64,000 nucleotides of DNA from Phytohabitans houttuyneae (GCF_011764425.1 NZ_BLPF01000002.1:992997-1056996); one strand, 5' to 3'; shown: positions 54,178 to 63,445, counted from the first letter of the stretch. The notes: a model not told the origin generated them from the sequence alone. Numbers and translations: made by a program.

Positions 54178-54924
54178 TCAGCGGTCCATCAGAACGAACA
54201 CGCCCCAGCCGAGGTAATCGCGCTGGTAGCGGGCGTAGCGCACCGGGGCGGTGGTGAGCTCCGCGCGCATCTGCTCCGCCAGCTCGTCGTCGGGATTGCG
54301 GTCGAGCCAGCGGCGGATGTTGAGCCACTGGGCCGCGACGTAGCGGTCCCAGCTGTCCTGGTCGGCCAGCACCATCTCCACGACGTCGACCCCGAGCTCG
54401 CCGAACTGCTCGATCAGGGCCGGCAGGGAACGGAACTCGTCCTTGCTGGTGGCCATGGAGCCTTCGACCGCGGCCTGGTCCGGTGGCTCACGGCGCCAGT
54501 ACGGCTCGCCGACCAGCATCGTCCCGCCGGGGCGGAGGCTGCGCCGCAGCAGCTCGACGGTGCCGGCCACACCACCGCCGATCCACGTCGCGCCGATGCA
54601 CGAAGCGACGTCTACCGGATCCGTGGCGGCGTGGCTCGCCGCGTCGTCGTGCAGGAAGGTGACCTGGTCGGCGACGCCGAGCGCCGCTGCTCGCGCGCTG
54701 GCCGCGCCGATGAAGTCGGAACTGATGTCGACACCGGTGCCGGTCACACGATGCGCGGCCGCCCAGGTGCACAGCATCTCGCCCTTGCCGCAGGCGAGGT
54801 CGAGCATTCGCGTCCCGGGCGCGAGGTGCAACGCGCGGCCCAGCGTGGCGAGCTTCTCATCGGTGAAGGGATTGAGAATGCGGTGGCTGCTCTCGCGGAT
54901 GGTGAAACTACGTGGAAGATCCAC
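54178..54924 (-). CDS. Class I SAM-dependent methyltransferase
   Basis: 248 aa from GTG 54924. Motif I is LDLACGKGEML. The acidic end of beta-2 is GTGVDISSDFI and the motif-II region is VASCIGATWIGGG. Ubiquinone-methyltransferase-like fold acting on a small molecule. The C-terminal 90 residues (WDRYVAAQWLNIRRW) form a family-specific cap. Stands alone. The start overlaps a GTGGA/TCCAC inverted repeat. Confidence 0.88.
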   Translation of the reverse strand: MDLPRSFTIRESSHRILNPFTDEKLATLGRALHLAPGTRMLDLACGKGEMLCTWAAAHRVTGTGVDISSDFIGAASARAAALGVADQVTFLHDDAASHAATDPVDVASCIGATWIGGGVAGTVELLRRSLRPGGTMLVGEPYWRREPPDQAAVEGSMATSKDEFRSLPALIEQFGELGVDVVEMVLADQDSWDRYVAAQWLNIRRWLDRNPDDELAEQMRAELTTAPVRYARYQRDYLGWGVFVLMDR

Positions 54925-55116
54925 TTCTGGTATACCTCATGTCTGAAGAAGTCAGGATGGTCGGGGAAAATGCCTTGTGCTGGGAGGTCACAGCGTCCCG
55001 GACCTTCATAAAATGCACCTCTTCGGATGTGGGTGGACAACCGGCGGCCGAGGCTATCGGTGTGCCGTGCCGGTGTCCATCGATTTCGCTGGAGACCCGC
55101 GAGGGGGTGGGCGGAA

Positions 55117-56931
55117 ATGAAGGAGTTCGCGGACTTTTTAGGCGACCAGCCACCTTTCGACACGCTGGACGCCGAGGATCTTGCGCGGCTCGTCGCGCAT
55201 GTCGAGGTCGAGTACTTCGCGGCCGGTGCGACCGTCGTGCCCGAGAACGCCCCGCCGACTCACCTCTGGGTCGTACGCACGGGCGGGCTGGAGGTGGTCG
55301 ACCGGGGCCGGGTTGTGGATCTGCTCGGACCGGGCGATACCTACGGCCACGTCTGGCTGCTGTCCGGCCTACCGTCGCCACTGCGAGTGCGGGCACATGA
55401 GGAGAGCCTGTGCCTGCGGATAGCGGACCCGCGCGCGTTCCTGGCCCATCCCGAGCGACTGCGGTACGCCGCCCTGCGATCGACGCCGGGCGGGCAGCGC
55501 GTGGTCGGCGGGTCAGGCCGCGCCGATCGGCCGCTCGCCCGGCTCGCCCGCCCGATCGTGTGGTGCGACGCGTCCGACAGTGTCCGCGACGTCGCCGCGC
55601 GGATCGGCGCGGCGGGGCTGTCCTGCGCGTTGGTACGCGGCGGCGCGGGCACCGGCATCGTGACCGACCTGGACTTCCGGCAGGACGTGGCCACCGGACG
55701 GGTTGGCGTCGACGGTCCCATCGGCGCGCTGGCCACGACACCGGTGCTGACCATCGCGCAAGAGGCCACCCAGGCCGCCGGGCTGCTGCGGATGGTCGAG
55801 CACGGCGTACACCACCTGGTCGTCGTGGACGCAGGCGGTGAGCCGGCTGGCGTGGTGCGGGCGGTGGACCTGGCCCAGGCCGACGTCCGCGATCCGTTGC
55901 TGATCCGATCGGCGATCGACGACGCCGCCGACATCGACGCTCTGGCCGAGGCGTGCCGGCTGCTGCCGACCACGCTGGTCGAGCTCTGCGACAGCGGTGT
56001 GGACGCGGCGCACGTCAGCGCCTTGCACGCCGCTGTCGTCGACGCGGCGCTGCGGCGCGTCCTGCGGCTGCGGCACAGCCCGGCACTCAGTGCGGTACGC
56101 CACTCGTGGGTCCTGCTCGGCTCGCTGGCCCGCCGCGAACCCCTGCCTCTGTCTGATGTGGACACGGCGCTGGTCTGGGCCGCGGAGGACCACGACGTCG
56201 GGGACGCCATCCGAGCCGAGGCGTGGCAGGTGCTGCGCGACGTCCGGCGCTGCGGCTTCGCGCTCTGCACCAACGGCGCCAACGCGCACAATCCGCTGTT
56301 CAGCCGGTCTCGCGCGGAGTGGGTCGAGGCCGCTTGGAGCTGGCAGCGCGACCCGACTCAGGAAAACGCCCTGTTGCTGTCCGCCATGGTCGCCGACAGT
56401 CGCCCGCTGACCGATCCCGAGCTGGGCCGCGCTCTCACCGAGAACATACGCTCGCACACGCGAACCAGCCAGTTTCTTCGGGCCGTGCTGGACGAGGCGG
56501 TCGGCTGGCGGCCGCCCACCGGATTCGTCCGGGGCTTCGTGGTACAGCACAGCGGAGAGCACCGCGGCCAGCTCGACCTCAAGGCCGGCGGTCTGGCGCC
56601 GATCGTCTCGCTGGCCCGCTGGATCGCCATCGCGGCCGGCGACGCCAGCGGGACGACGGTCGAGCGCCTGCGGCGCGGCACCGCGCTCGGCCTGCTCACC
56701 GTCGACGAGGCGGACACGCTGGCGGGCGGCTTCGACAACATCTACGGCCTGCTGCTGCACCGGCAGGTCACGGCGATCCGCGTGGGCCAGGCGCCGTCCA
56801 CGTACGTCGCGCCGCGAGAGCTGGACACGCTGAGCCGCCGGCACCTGCGCGAGACGTTCCGGGCGGTCGCGCTGGTACAGGCCCGCGTCGACCGCGAATG
56901 GCTGCACCGGCTGCCGGTCGGGGAGCGCTGA
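55117..56931 (+). CDS. cNMP-binding/CBS/DUF294-type putative nucleotidyltransferase
   Basis: 604 aa from ATG 55117. A cNMP-binding-like domain (about 1-120), a CBS pair (about 145-265), then a DUF294 nucleotidyltransferase-like domain with GSLARREPLPLSDVDTALVW (GSxxR-x-E and DxD) and a C-terminal helical substrate-binding domain. Related to GlnD-type signal proteins. The next gene is a DEDDh exonuclease 5 nt downstream; this pairing recurs in bacteria. Probably couples cyclic-nucleotide or adenylate sensing to nucleotidylation of an unknown target. Confidence 0.88.
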   Translation: MKEFADFLGDQPPFDTLDAEDLARLVAHVEVEYFAAGATVVPENAPPTHLWVVRTGGLEVVDRGRVVDLLGPGDTYGHVWLLSGLPSPLRVRAHEESLCLRIADPRAFLAHPERLRYAALRSTPGGQRVVGGSGRADRPLARLARPIVWCDASDSVRDVAARIGAAGLSCALVRGGAGTGIVTDLDFRQDVATGRVGVDGPIGALATTPVLTIAQEATQAAGLLRMVEHGVHHLVVVDAGGEPAGVVRAVDLAQADVRDPLLIRSAIDDAADIDALAEACRLLPTTLVELCDSGVDAAHVSALHAAVVDAALRRVLRLRHSPALSAVRHSWVLLGSLARREPLPLSDVDTALVWAAEDHDVGDAIRAEAWQVLRDVRRCGFALCTNGANAHNPLFSRSRAEWVEAAWSWQRDPTQENALLLSAMVADSRPLTDPELGRALTENIRSHTRTSQFLRAVLDEAVGWRPPTGFVRGFVVQHSGEHRGQLDLKAGGLAPIVSLARWIAIAAGDASGTTVERLRRGTALGLLTVDEADTLAGGFDNIYGLLLHRQVTAIRVGQAPSTYVAPRELDTLSRRHLRETFRAVALVQARVDREWLHRLPVGER

Positions 56932-56936
56932 GCGCG

Positions 56937-57581
56937 ATGCGAATTCGCCGCCGGGCGGCCCTACCGGTGCCTGATCTACGCACACCCTGGCGCGAGGCGG
57001 AGTTCTGCGCCATCGACCTGGAGACGACCGGCCTCGACCTGCGTAGCGACGAGATCATCTCGTATGGGGCGGCGATCGTCCGGCAGGCCCGGATCCCGTG
57101 TGGCGAGGTGGTGTACCGGCAGCTGCGGCCGTCTCGCGAGGTCTCCGTCGACGCCATGAAGGTGCACGGCTTGCGGTCCGCCGACCTCGCCGACGCGCCA
57201 GGCATCGACGAGCTGCTCGACGAGATCGTCGGGTTGCTGGCCGGCCGGGTGCCTGTCGCCCACGCGGCGTGGGTGGAGCGCGCCTTTCTGGACCGGGCGC
57301 TGCGACCCGGCCGCCGGCTCAACCGGATCGTGATCGATACCGCTGCGCTCCTGCGCGCCGCCCGCCTGGCCGGCGGCAGCGGCCGCGAGCCGGACCTGGA
57401 GGTATCCGCCCGGCAGCTCGGGCTGCCGGTGCACACCCCGCACCACGCGCTCGGTGACGCGTTCACCACCGCAGAGCTGCTGTTGGCACTCGCCACCCGG
57501 ATGGAACGCAACCGCCGGCGGCCGCTGACGATCGCCGACCTGTACGCGGTGTCGCGGCACCATCAGCACGTCGAGGGCTGA
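56937..57581 (+). CDS. DEDDh 3'-5' exonuclease (DnaQ/epsilon-like)
   Basis: 214 aa from ATG 56937. ExoI IDLETTGLD, ExoII VAHAAWVERAFLD and ExoIII HHALGDAFTTAEL keep the D-E-D-H-D metal and base residues. It removes nucleotides from 3' ends. It lies immediately after the DUF294 nucleotidyltransferase-like gene and may edit or degrade a product linked to it. Confidence 0.92.
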   Translation: MRIRRRAALPVPDLRTPWREAEFCAIDLETTGLDLRSDEIISYGAAIVRQARIPCGEVVYRQLRPSREVSVDAMKVHGLRSADLADAPGIDELLDEIVGLLAGRVPVAHAAWVERAFLDRALRPGRRLNRIVIDTAALLRAARLAGGSGREPDLEVSARQLGLPVHTPHHALGDAFTTAELLLALATRMERNRRRPLTIADLYAVSRHHQHVEG

Positions 57582-57596
57582 CCGGCTCGTGGGCGC

Positions 57597-59035
57597 TCAG
57601 CGACCTGCGCCGCCGGGCGCCGAGCCGACCAGGACACCGCCACCGCCGTCGCCGCCGGGCAGAGACGCGACCGGCGCCGTGCCGGGGTCGGTGCCACCGC
57701 CGTCGAGGCGGAACGGTGGGTACTCGTCACGCATCAGCGCTGCGTACGCGAACACGCGGTAGCACCACCGGTTCATACCCATGACGAAGTCGAAGATGGG
57801 CTGCGGGTAGCGGCCGGAGAACAGCAGTACGACCGCCGCCACGACCACGAGAACGCCGACCAGCCCGCCAGCCGCCACGCGCCACTGGTCCTGCTGCCAG
57901 CCCCAACCACCGGCCCAGCCGCCGGTAAACAGGGCCACGACGATGTAGTGGGGAATGGCCAGCAGCCACCACTTGACGAGCACGAGACCGGGGAGAGGCG
58001 TTGCGGGTAGGCGACGGTGAGATCGGCCGGGTAGGCCGGGTCGCTGGCGAGGCTGAACGGCGGGTACCGGTCGGTGGCCAGCGCGCTGTAGCCGTAGTAG
58101 CAGACCCGCCAGGTCCAGCGCAGCACGCCGACGTTGAAGTCGAAGATCGCCCGCGGATAGCGTGCGGTGAACAGGATCGCCACGCCGGCGACGATGGTCA
58201 GTGGCACGAACGCCAGCCACAGCAACGCCAGCACGAACAGGTGCGGTAGCACCAGCAACCACTTGACCAGCCAGAGCCAGCGACTCAGCCCGGCGTCGAG
58301 GTGCCCGTCCAGCCGCACCGGGTAGCTGCCCGGAACCACGGCCGGCTCGCGGTCCGCCGCGAGGTCGGGCGGTGCCGTGCCCTTCAGCGCGATCAACATG
58401 ATCACGACGCCGGCGGCCAGCAGCGGCAGACCGGCGACGGCCAGCGCGGCGCCCAGGGGCAACAGCACTCCTGTCTTGGCCCCGACCGAGACGTCCGCTG
58501 CCACACCGGTGCGGCCGTCGGCGTTCATGAGCACCACCGTCCAGTCGCCGCGCTCGCTGGGCCAGGTCAGCTCCTGCGAGCCGGCGCCGGTCGCCGTGGC
58601 GACCCAGAACGCCTGTCCGGCCGGCGCACCCGCAGGTTCGTCCCCAGCCACGAGGTGCGTCTCGGTGCGGAACGGACCGTATCGGACCTGGTCCACCCGC
58701 TCGTAAGCCGTACCGGCCAGCCAGCGGTCGACATCGCGGGTCGGGGCGACGCCGACGAACAGGGCGCTGCCGTCGACGGACTCAGCACGAACGCGCAACG
58801 TCCCGACCGGCCGCTCGGGCACGACCTCGTCGGCGAGATCGGCACCCAGCTCCAAACGGGCCGCCAGCGCGGCCGTCGGAGTGTCCACCCGCTCCGTAGG
58901 GCTCTGGTAGTAACCGGCGCCGTCGCGGGCGACCGCGTGGACCGCCATCAGCGCGCCGCCGCCGGCGACTGCGGCCAAGCCGACGACCGCCAGGACGGCG
59001 CCGACGACGACCGCGACAATTCTTCCGGCACGCAT
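57597..59035 (-). CDS. DUF4389-repeat membrane protein (apparent frameshift)
   Basis: Start ATG 59035 with GGGAGGGAG upstream. N-terminal helix, extracellular beta-rich domain, a helix pair, then DUF4389-like WLVLVKWLLVLPH-type membrane repeats (WLWLVKWLLVLPHL with FTARYPRAIFDF; then VKWWLLAIPHY with FSGRYPQPIFDF). The frame breaks at gggg 57990-57993 (CCCC in the gene). One extra C gives RLSPGLVLVKWW and about 479 aa. Unknown function, common in actinobacteria beside stress genes. Confidence 0.8.
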
Positions 59036-59112
59036 GTCCGTCTCCCTCCCATCGGCGCGCGGCATCGGCGCGCACCACCCTCATCGCAGCCGCGGCGAGG
59101 CGGTGCGAGTCA

Positions 59113-59126
59113 GGGCCGTTCGCCCC
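59113..59126. promoter_or_regulatory. DosR-like box upstream of the DUF4389 gene
   Basis: GGGCCGTTCGCCCC matches 10 of 14 positions of the mycobacterial dormancy box core GGGACTWWAGTCCC. It lies 78 nt before the DUF4389 start. Confidence 0.3.
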
Positions 59127-59165
59127 GACCACGTGGGGCGAAAGGGAACACCGGCACGGCCCGGA

Positions 59166-60032
59166 TCAGGAAGGCAGCTCGCGGACGACCGCGACCGGGC
59201 AGGCCGCGTGATGAAGCACCTGCTGGCTCACCGACCCCAACACCAGGCCGCGGAAACCACCTCGCCCGCGGGACCCGACCGCGACAAGACGCGCACCTCG
59301 GCTGGCCTCCACCAGCGCCTGGCTGGCCGGGGCCGCGACGATGTGGACACTCGCCGGGACGCCGGGGTACTTGTCGCGCATGGTCTCGGCGAGCTCATCG
59401 AGCTCCGCCTGCTCGGTACGCAGTTCCTGCTCAACGGCATAGCCGGGTGGTTGCCACCGCGGCCGTGGCGGCGTCCACGCGTGCACCAGACGCACATGCG
59501 TGCCGTGCCGGGCGGCTTCGGTGAAGGCGAAGTCGACGGCCAGCCGGGCGCAATGCGAACCGTCGAAACCGGCGACCACCGGTGCTCCGGCAGGCGGGCT
59601 CGCCCCGCGCACGACGACGACGGGGCAATGCGCGTGCGCCGACACCGCCGTGCCGGTCGACCCGAGTGGCAACCCGGCGAAGCCGCCATGTCCGTGGCTG
59701 CCGAGGACCACCAAGCGAGCCCGTCGCGACATCTCCACGAGTACCGCCGCGGGGCCGCCGGCCAGGACGACGCCGGAGATCGTCATCCCCGGATGAGACC
59801 CGCGCACCCGGGCGACAGCCTCGGAGATCATTTTTTCGCCGGCTTCGCGTACGCCGTCGTCCGGCCAGACGGTCGGCGCCAAGCCGATCGACCCGGTAAC
59901 TGTCCGGAACGGGTACGTGTATGCCAGCGTGACCGAGGTGCCGGTGCCGGCGCCCTGATCCAATGCCCAGCCGAGGGCAGCCTCAGCTCCTTCGGAGGCG
60001 TCGTAGCCGACGAGGATCGAATGCGTACTCAT
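59166..60032 (-). CDS. Tandem universal stress protein (UspA-type, two domains)
   Basis: 288 aa from ATG 60032. Two Usp domains: VGYDASEGAEAALGWALDQG and VVLGSHGHGGFAGLPLGS in the first, VAGFDGSHCARLAVDFAFTE and AVGSRGRGGFRGLVLGSVS in the second. The ATP-binding G-x2-G-x9-G(S/T) motif is present in both. Such proteins accumulate in hypoxia or stationary phase. Neighbours include CBS, flavodoxin and another Usp gene. Confidence 0.95.
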   Translation of the reverse strand: MSTHSILVGYDASEGAEAALGWALDQGAGTGTSVTLAYTYPFRTVTGSIGLAPTVWPDDGVREAGEKMISEAVARVRGSHPGMTISGVVLAGGPAAVLVEMSRRARLVVLGSHGHGGFAGLPLGSTGTAVSAHAHCPVVVVRGASPPAGAPVVAGFDGSHCARLAVDFAFTEAARHGTHVRLVHAWTPPRPRWQPPGYAVEQELRTEQAELDELAETMRDKYPGVPASVHIVAAPASQALVEASRGARLVAVGSRGRGGFRGLVLGSVSQQVLHHAACPVAVVRELPS

Positions 60033-60118
60033 GATCCCTCCAAAGGGTTGACCATCCGCACCTTCACCATGCGACCGGGCAGCTCTTGACCGGCAGGGCC
60101 GGTCAGGCCCAGGCCACC

Positions 60119-60132
60119 GGGACCTGTGACCC
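60119..60132. promoter_or_regulatory. DosR-like box between the Usp and CBS genes
   Basis: GGGACCTGTGACCC matches 10 of 14 positions of GGGACTWWAGTCCC. It lies 87 nt before the Usp start and 167 nt before the divergent CBS gene. Confidence 0.35.
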
Positions 60133-60298
60133 AATTCCGGCCGGGAGCAGCCGGAAGGGTTACGACGAGCCCGACTGGCCTCCCGCCGCAGGGTTGGGCC
60201 GGACGTCCTGGAAGCGGGGGTCTTGGGGCTCTGCCGGCGGCTGAGCTGCCGGCGCATTCTGAGCGTGGATGCGCCCGACTCCTTCCCGGGGGTGAACC

Positions 60299-60733
60299 AT
60301 GAAAGCGGTATACATCGGTCCCCACCCCGAACGTCATGACCGGAAGCTGACCGAGCAGGCCGCATCCGCCGTGATGAGCGCCCCGCCGGACTCGGTATCC
60401 GAGGAGACGGCGCTCGGCGACGCCCTGCGGATGATGGTGCGGCTGCACCACCGTCACCTGGTCGTCCTCGACCGCGACGGGCGATGCACGGGGGTGTTGT
60501 CGGACCGGACACTCGCGGCGGAATGGGCGCGCAATCCAGCATCGCTGTCGGTGCGTACGGTCGGTGCGACCATGGCGACGCCGCCGACGGTTGTGGGACC
60601 GGGAGCAAAGGTGCTTGAGGTCGCCCGGATCATGCGGGCGACCGGGACGGACGCCGTCGCGGTCGCCGACGCCGACGGCCGTCCACTGGGGATCGTGACA
60701 GTAACCGACCTGGTGGCGCTGCTCGCCGCCTGA
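60299..60733 (+). CDS. CBS-domain protein
   Basis: 144 aa consisting almost only of two CBS motifs (VMSAPPDSVSEETALGDALR with GVLSDRTLAAEW, and TMATPPTVVGPGAKVLEVAR with GIVTVTDLVALL). It binds adenylates and acts as a regulatory module. It precedes the flavodoxin-like gene by 17 nt in the same direction. Confidence 0.92.
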   Translation: MKAVYIGPHPERHDRKLTEQAASAVMSAPPDSVSEETALGDALRMMVRLHHRHLVVLDRDGRCTGVLSDRTLAAEWARNPASLSVRTVGATMATPPTVVGPGAKVLEVARIMRATGTDAVAVADADGRPLGIVTVTDLVALLAA

Positions 60734-60750
60734 GCCGCAGAGGAGGGGCC

Positions 60751-61284
60751 ATGCGTGCCCTCGTGGTGTACGAGTCGATGTACGGCAACACACACCGGGT
60801 GGCCGAGGCGATCGGGGAGGGCCTCGCGCAGGTGTACCGGGTGGATGTGGTGCCTGTCGAGCACGCCGCCGCGGGACTGGTCGAGGCGGCTGATCTGCTC
60901 GTGGTGGGCGCCCCGACGCACGCGCACGGCCTGAGCCGGTCCGGTACCAGGGCGTCGGCCGCGACAGAGGCGGGAAAGTCGGGTGGCACGCTCACCCTAG
61001 ACCCGGCCGCGAAAGGCCCAGGCGTGCGGGACTGGCTGGAGACTCTGCCGGCGACCCGGGCCAAGGCGGCCGCGTTCGACACCCGGCTGGACGCCCCCGC
61101 GGTGCTGACCGGGCGGGCAGCCAAGGGCATTGCCCGCCGGCTGCGCCAGCGTGGGCTGGAGTTGGTGACGGCGGCGCCAGAGAGCTTCCTGGTCACCAGG
61201 CAGAATCACCTTGAGCCACAGGAGACGGCACGGGCCCGCGAGTGGGGCCGGCAGCTGGCCAGTTCGCTGACGCCGGCGGCCTGA
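60751..61284 (+). CDS. Flavodoxin-family protein
   Basis: 177 aa. The FMN phosphate-binding loop is VYESMYGNTHRVAEAI near the N-terminus and the FMN-ring loop is VVGAPTHAHGLSR. It carries electrons or reduces quinones. Typical partner of CBS and Usp genes in hypoxia-type regulons. Followed by a hairpin shared with the convergent gene. Confidence 0.92.
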   Translation: MRALVVYESMYGNTHRVAEAIGEGLAQVYRVDVVPVEHAAAGLVEAADLLVVGAPTHAHGLSRSGTRASAATEAGKSGGTLTLDPAAKGPGVRDWLETLPATRAKAAAFDTRLDAPAVLTGRAAKGIARRLRQRGLELVTAAPESFLVTRQNHLEPQETARAREWGRQLASSLTPAA

Positions 61285-61299
61285 ACGCGCTGCGGACGG

Positions 61300-61333
61300 C
61301 CATGCCGGTCGGCACGATCGCCGGCCGGCATGG
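61300..61333. terminator. Bidirectional terminator
   Basis: CCATGCCGG (61300-61308) and CCGGCATGG (61325-61333) with a 16-nt loop lie between the convergent flavodoxin and 61344-62003 genes. TTTG follows downstream. Confidence 0.55.
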
Positions 61334-61343
61334 TCAGTTTGCC

Positions 61344-62003
61344 CTAGCCGGCCGTCCTGGCGCGCTGCACGGCGGGGCCGGCCAGCCGGCGCACGATATC
61401 CGGGTGCCCGTTGCCGGTCTCCCAGCCGATGTCGGCAAGCGCCACCACCGCCTTCCCGGCGCGGGCCACGACGATGTAGGTGCTTTGCACGATCGACCTT
61501 CCGCCGAAGTCCTCGGTCCGCTGCTGCAGCCGGATGAGCATCGAGTCGCGGCCAGCCACACCGGTGGCCAGGAGGCTCCACCGTCCGGTCGGGTCCGTGC
61601 GGACGCCGCAGCGCGACAGCGCGCGGCGGAGCTCGCGCAGGTAGCGCTGTGCGCCGTCCGCCCGGTAGATCGACACGGTCTCCAGCACGACCGTGGGATG
61701 GTTGCCGGTAACCGAGTAGAGGATCGAGATCGTAGCGTTGGCGCGGCGGAGGGCGGCGCTGCGGTACGGGAAGTACGCCCGCGGTTGCGGCGGCCGCAGG
61801 TAGTGCCGGAAGGCGTCGGTGACCGGGGTCGTGGCAGCCCCGCCCAGGTCGACCGGCTGCAGGAACGCGCCAGCCGGCACCGGCGCGACTTTCTGGCGAT
61901 GCGCGGCCGCCGGGGCGGGCGTCATCCAGAAGCCGACCAGGACCAACAATGCGACCACCAGACATCGCAAAGCGATCCGGGTGGGCGCGTCTCTACCAGA
62001 CAT
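61344..62003 (-). CDS. Secreted hypothetical protein
   Basis: 219 aa from ATG 62003, with AGGAGG upstream. Signal peptide with APAAAH cleavage area. The mature part is a mixed alpha/beta domain (NATISILYSVTGNHPTVVLE, SMLIRLQQRTEDFGG, YIVVARAGKAVVALADIGW) reminiscent of PknH-type extracellular sensor domains, but the usual cysteine pairs are missing (one Cys, SRCGVR). Function unknown. Confidence 0.7.
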   Translation of the reverse strand: MSGRDAPTRIALRCLVVALLVLVGFWMTPAPAAAHRQKVAPVPAGAFLQPVDLGGAATTPVTDAFRHYLRPPQPRAYFPYRSAALRRANATISILYSVTGNHPTVVLETVSIYRADGAQRYLRELRRALSRCGVRTDPTGRWSLLATGVAGRDSMLIRLQQRTEDFGGRSIVQSTYIVVARAGKAVVALADIGWETGNGHPDIVRRLAGPAVQRARTAG

Positions 62004-62068
62004 GAGACTTCCACCTCCTGATGAGATATCGACTCTTCTCACCGTGACGAGGTGGTGACGCTGGAAGC

Positions 62069-62084
62069 AGGGTCGTTCGACCCT
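62069..62084. repeat. Inverted repeat between minus-strand genes
   Basis: AGGGTCG-TT-CGACCCT: 7-bp perfect arms overlapping the stop of the 62083-62457 gene. Could be a terminator or an operator for the 61344-62003 gene, whose start is 66 nt away. Confidence 0.4.
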
Positions 62085-62457
62085 ACAGCGTGTCCGGACG
62101 GCACCCGACCAGGGCGGCCGAGTCGACGATGAGGTCGGCGTCGAGGCAGTCCATGACGTGTGCGGCTGCGGTGCCGTCCTGGTCTACCAGGACTGGTGTC
62201 ACGCCTGCGTTGACGAGGCTGCGCAGAGTATCTCGTTCGGCGCGGCCGAACCGTCCGTCGTGCGCGGTGGAGGCAAGGCACACGAAGTCGTGCCGGGGCA
62301 GGGAGTCGCGCAGGCCGGCGACGACCGCCTTGGCTGTGCTGAGCGTGCGGCACACCAGGACCGTCTCGGCGGTCGTGGCCAGCTCGCAGATCGGGGCCAG
62401 TACCGGTGGTGTGGCAAGGCGGTCAACGTCGACGTCGACCCGGACGACCGCGAGCAT
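62083..62457 (-). CDS. Small hypothetical protein of the stress island
   Basis: 124 aa from ATG 62457 with GGAGG 7 nt upstream (a longer start at 62487 is less likely). Alternating hydrophobic strands and helices (MLAVVRVDVDVDRLA, ETVLVCRTLSTAKAVVAGL, VTPVLVDQDGTAAAHVM) suggest a compact alpha/beta domain. No motif recognised. It lies after a Usp gene in the same orientation, 36 nt apart. Confidence 0.65.
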   Translation of the reverse strand: MLAVVRVDVDVDRLATPPVLAPICELATTAETVLVCRTLSTAKAVVAGLRDSLPRHDFVCLASTAHDGRFGRAERDTLRSLVNAGVTPVLVDQDGTAAAHVMDCLDADLIVDSAALVGCRPDTL

Positions 62458-62493
62458 GTGGCGACCTCCGTTGCGCACGGACCGCACGGTCCG

Positions 62494-63399
62494 TCATCCG
62501 GTTCCAGCCAACCGTCGCGGTCCGTGCGTCCGCCAGTCCCGCTCGGCCCGCTCAGGTCGGGACCTTTGGCCCTTGTCAAAGTCCGCCGGCTCGGGGACGG
62601 AAGCCGGACTAGCCAGCCAGTGCCTTCTCGCGCCGGTCCGCCGCGGGGGCACCGTGCTGCCGGCGTGGGCTACCAGCACTGGGCTGGCGGCATGGCGCAG
62701 GACCGCCTGGGTGACCGGTCCGAGCAGCGTCGGCCGGTCGCCCCGCGCACCGACGACGATCAGTGACGCGGTCCACGACTCGCGGATGAGCGCGTCCTCG
62801 GGTGGTCCGGCCACCATCCGATGCGCGGCGAGCCGCACCGCCTGCATCTCTCCTGGACACGGCGCCCCGCCGGCGTGCAGGACGACCAGGCCCGTGCGCC
62901 GGCGCCGCGCGGCGACGACGGCCAGCCGCAGGGCCGCGTCCGCGTCCGGTGAACCATCCATGCCGACCACGACCGGACCCGCCCGTTCGTCCTCTCGCAC
63001 GAACATGACCGGTGTCGCCGTCCGGGCGGCGAGTTGGATGGAGACCGACGTTTGCGGCTCTGTGCCGAGTGCTGCGAGCCCATGCCCGCCCAGGACGAGC
63101 AGGGATGCGGGGGTCGCCGCACGGCGAAGCACCGAGACCGGTGCCCCGTCCACCACCGCGGCCGAGACCAGCAGGCCGGGCTCGACGGTTCGGGCGTACG
63201 CGGCCGCCGTTTCGACGGCCTCCTCTGCCTCCTCGCGCTCTTCTCCGTGACCGGACGTGAACAGCGGCCAGACAAACGCGTGCACCACGCGAAGCCACCC
63301 GCCGGCGGCGGCCGCTTCCCGGGCGCCGGCCCGCACCGTCGCCGCGTCCAACCCAAAGTCCTTCACACCGACAACCACGGTGGTCCCGCCGAACCTCAT
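62494..63399 (-). CDS. Tandem universal stress protein
   Basis: 301 aa from ATG 63399 (GGAGG 8 nt upstream; ATG 63414 is possible). Two Usp domains: VVGVKDFGLDAATVRAGARE and LLVLGGHGLAALG; VVGMDGSPDADAALRLAVV and LIVVGARGDRPTLLGPVT. The second carries the stronger ATP motif; the first lacks the final G(S/T). About 40 C-terminal residues rich in Arg and Pro extend past the Usp fold. Confidence 0.88.
   Translation of the reverse strand: MRFGGTTVVVGVKDFGLDAATVRAGAREAAAAGGWLRVVHAFVWPLFTSGHGEEREEAEEAVETAAAYARTVEPGLLVSAAVVDGAPVSVLRRAATPASLLVLGGHGLAALGTEPQTSVSIQLAARTATPVMFVREDERAGPVVVGMDGSPDADAALRLAVVAARRRRTGLVVLHAGGAPCPGEMQAVRLAAHRMVAGPPEDALIRESWTASLIVVGARGDRPTLLGPVTQAVLRHAASPVLVAHAGSTVPPRRTGARRHWLASPASVPEPADFDKGQRSRPERAERDWRTHGPRRLAGTG
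62559..62572. promoter_or_regulatory. DosR-like box inside the Usp C-terminus
   Basis: GGGACCTTTGGCCC matches 11 of 14 positions of GGGACTWWAGTCCC, 102 nt before the 62083-62457 start. Confidence 0.35.
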
Positions 63400-63423
63400 G
63401 GCCGCCACCTCCATGTGCACTGG

Positions 63424-63445
63424 TCGACCGGGTAAACCCGGTTGA
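63424..63445. repeat. Inverted repeat upstream of the second Usp gene
   Basis: TCGACCGGGT-AA-ACCCGGTTGA: 10-bp arms with one mismatch around AA, 25 nt before the Usp ATG. Position fits an operator overlapping the 5' UTR or promoter. Confidence 0.45.

Noticed and set aside
2076-57993. Programmed ribosomal frameshifting at the seven broken genes
   Set aside because: No slippery heptamers or shared downstream structures; unrelated genes; the same missing-base pattern in all.
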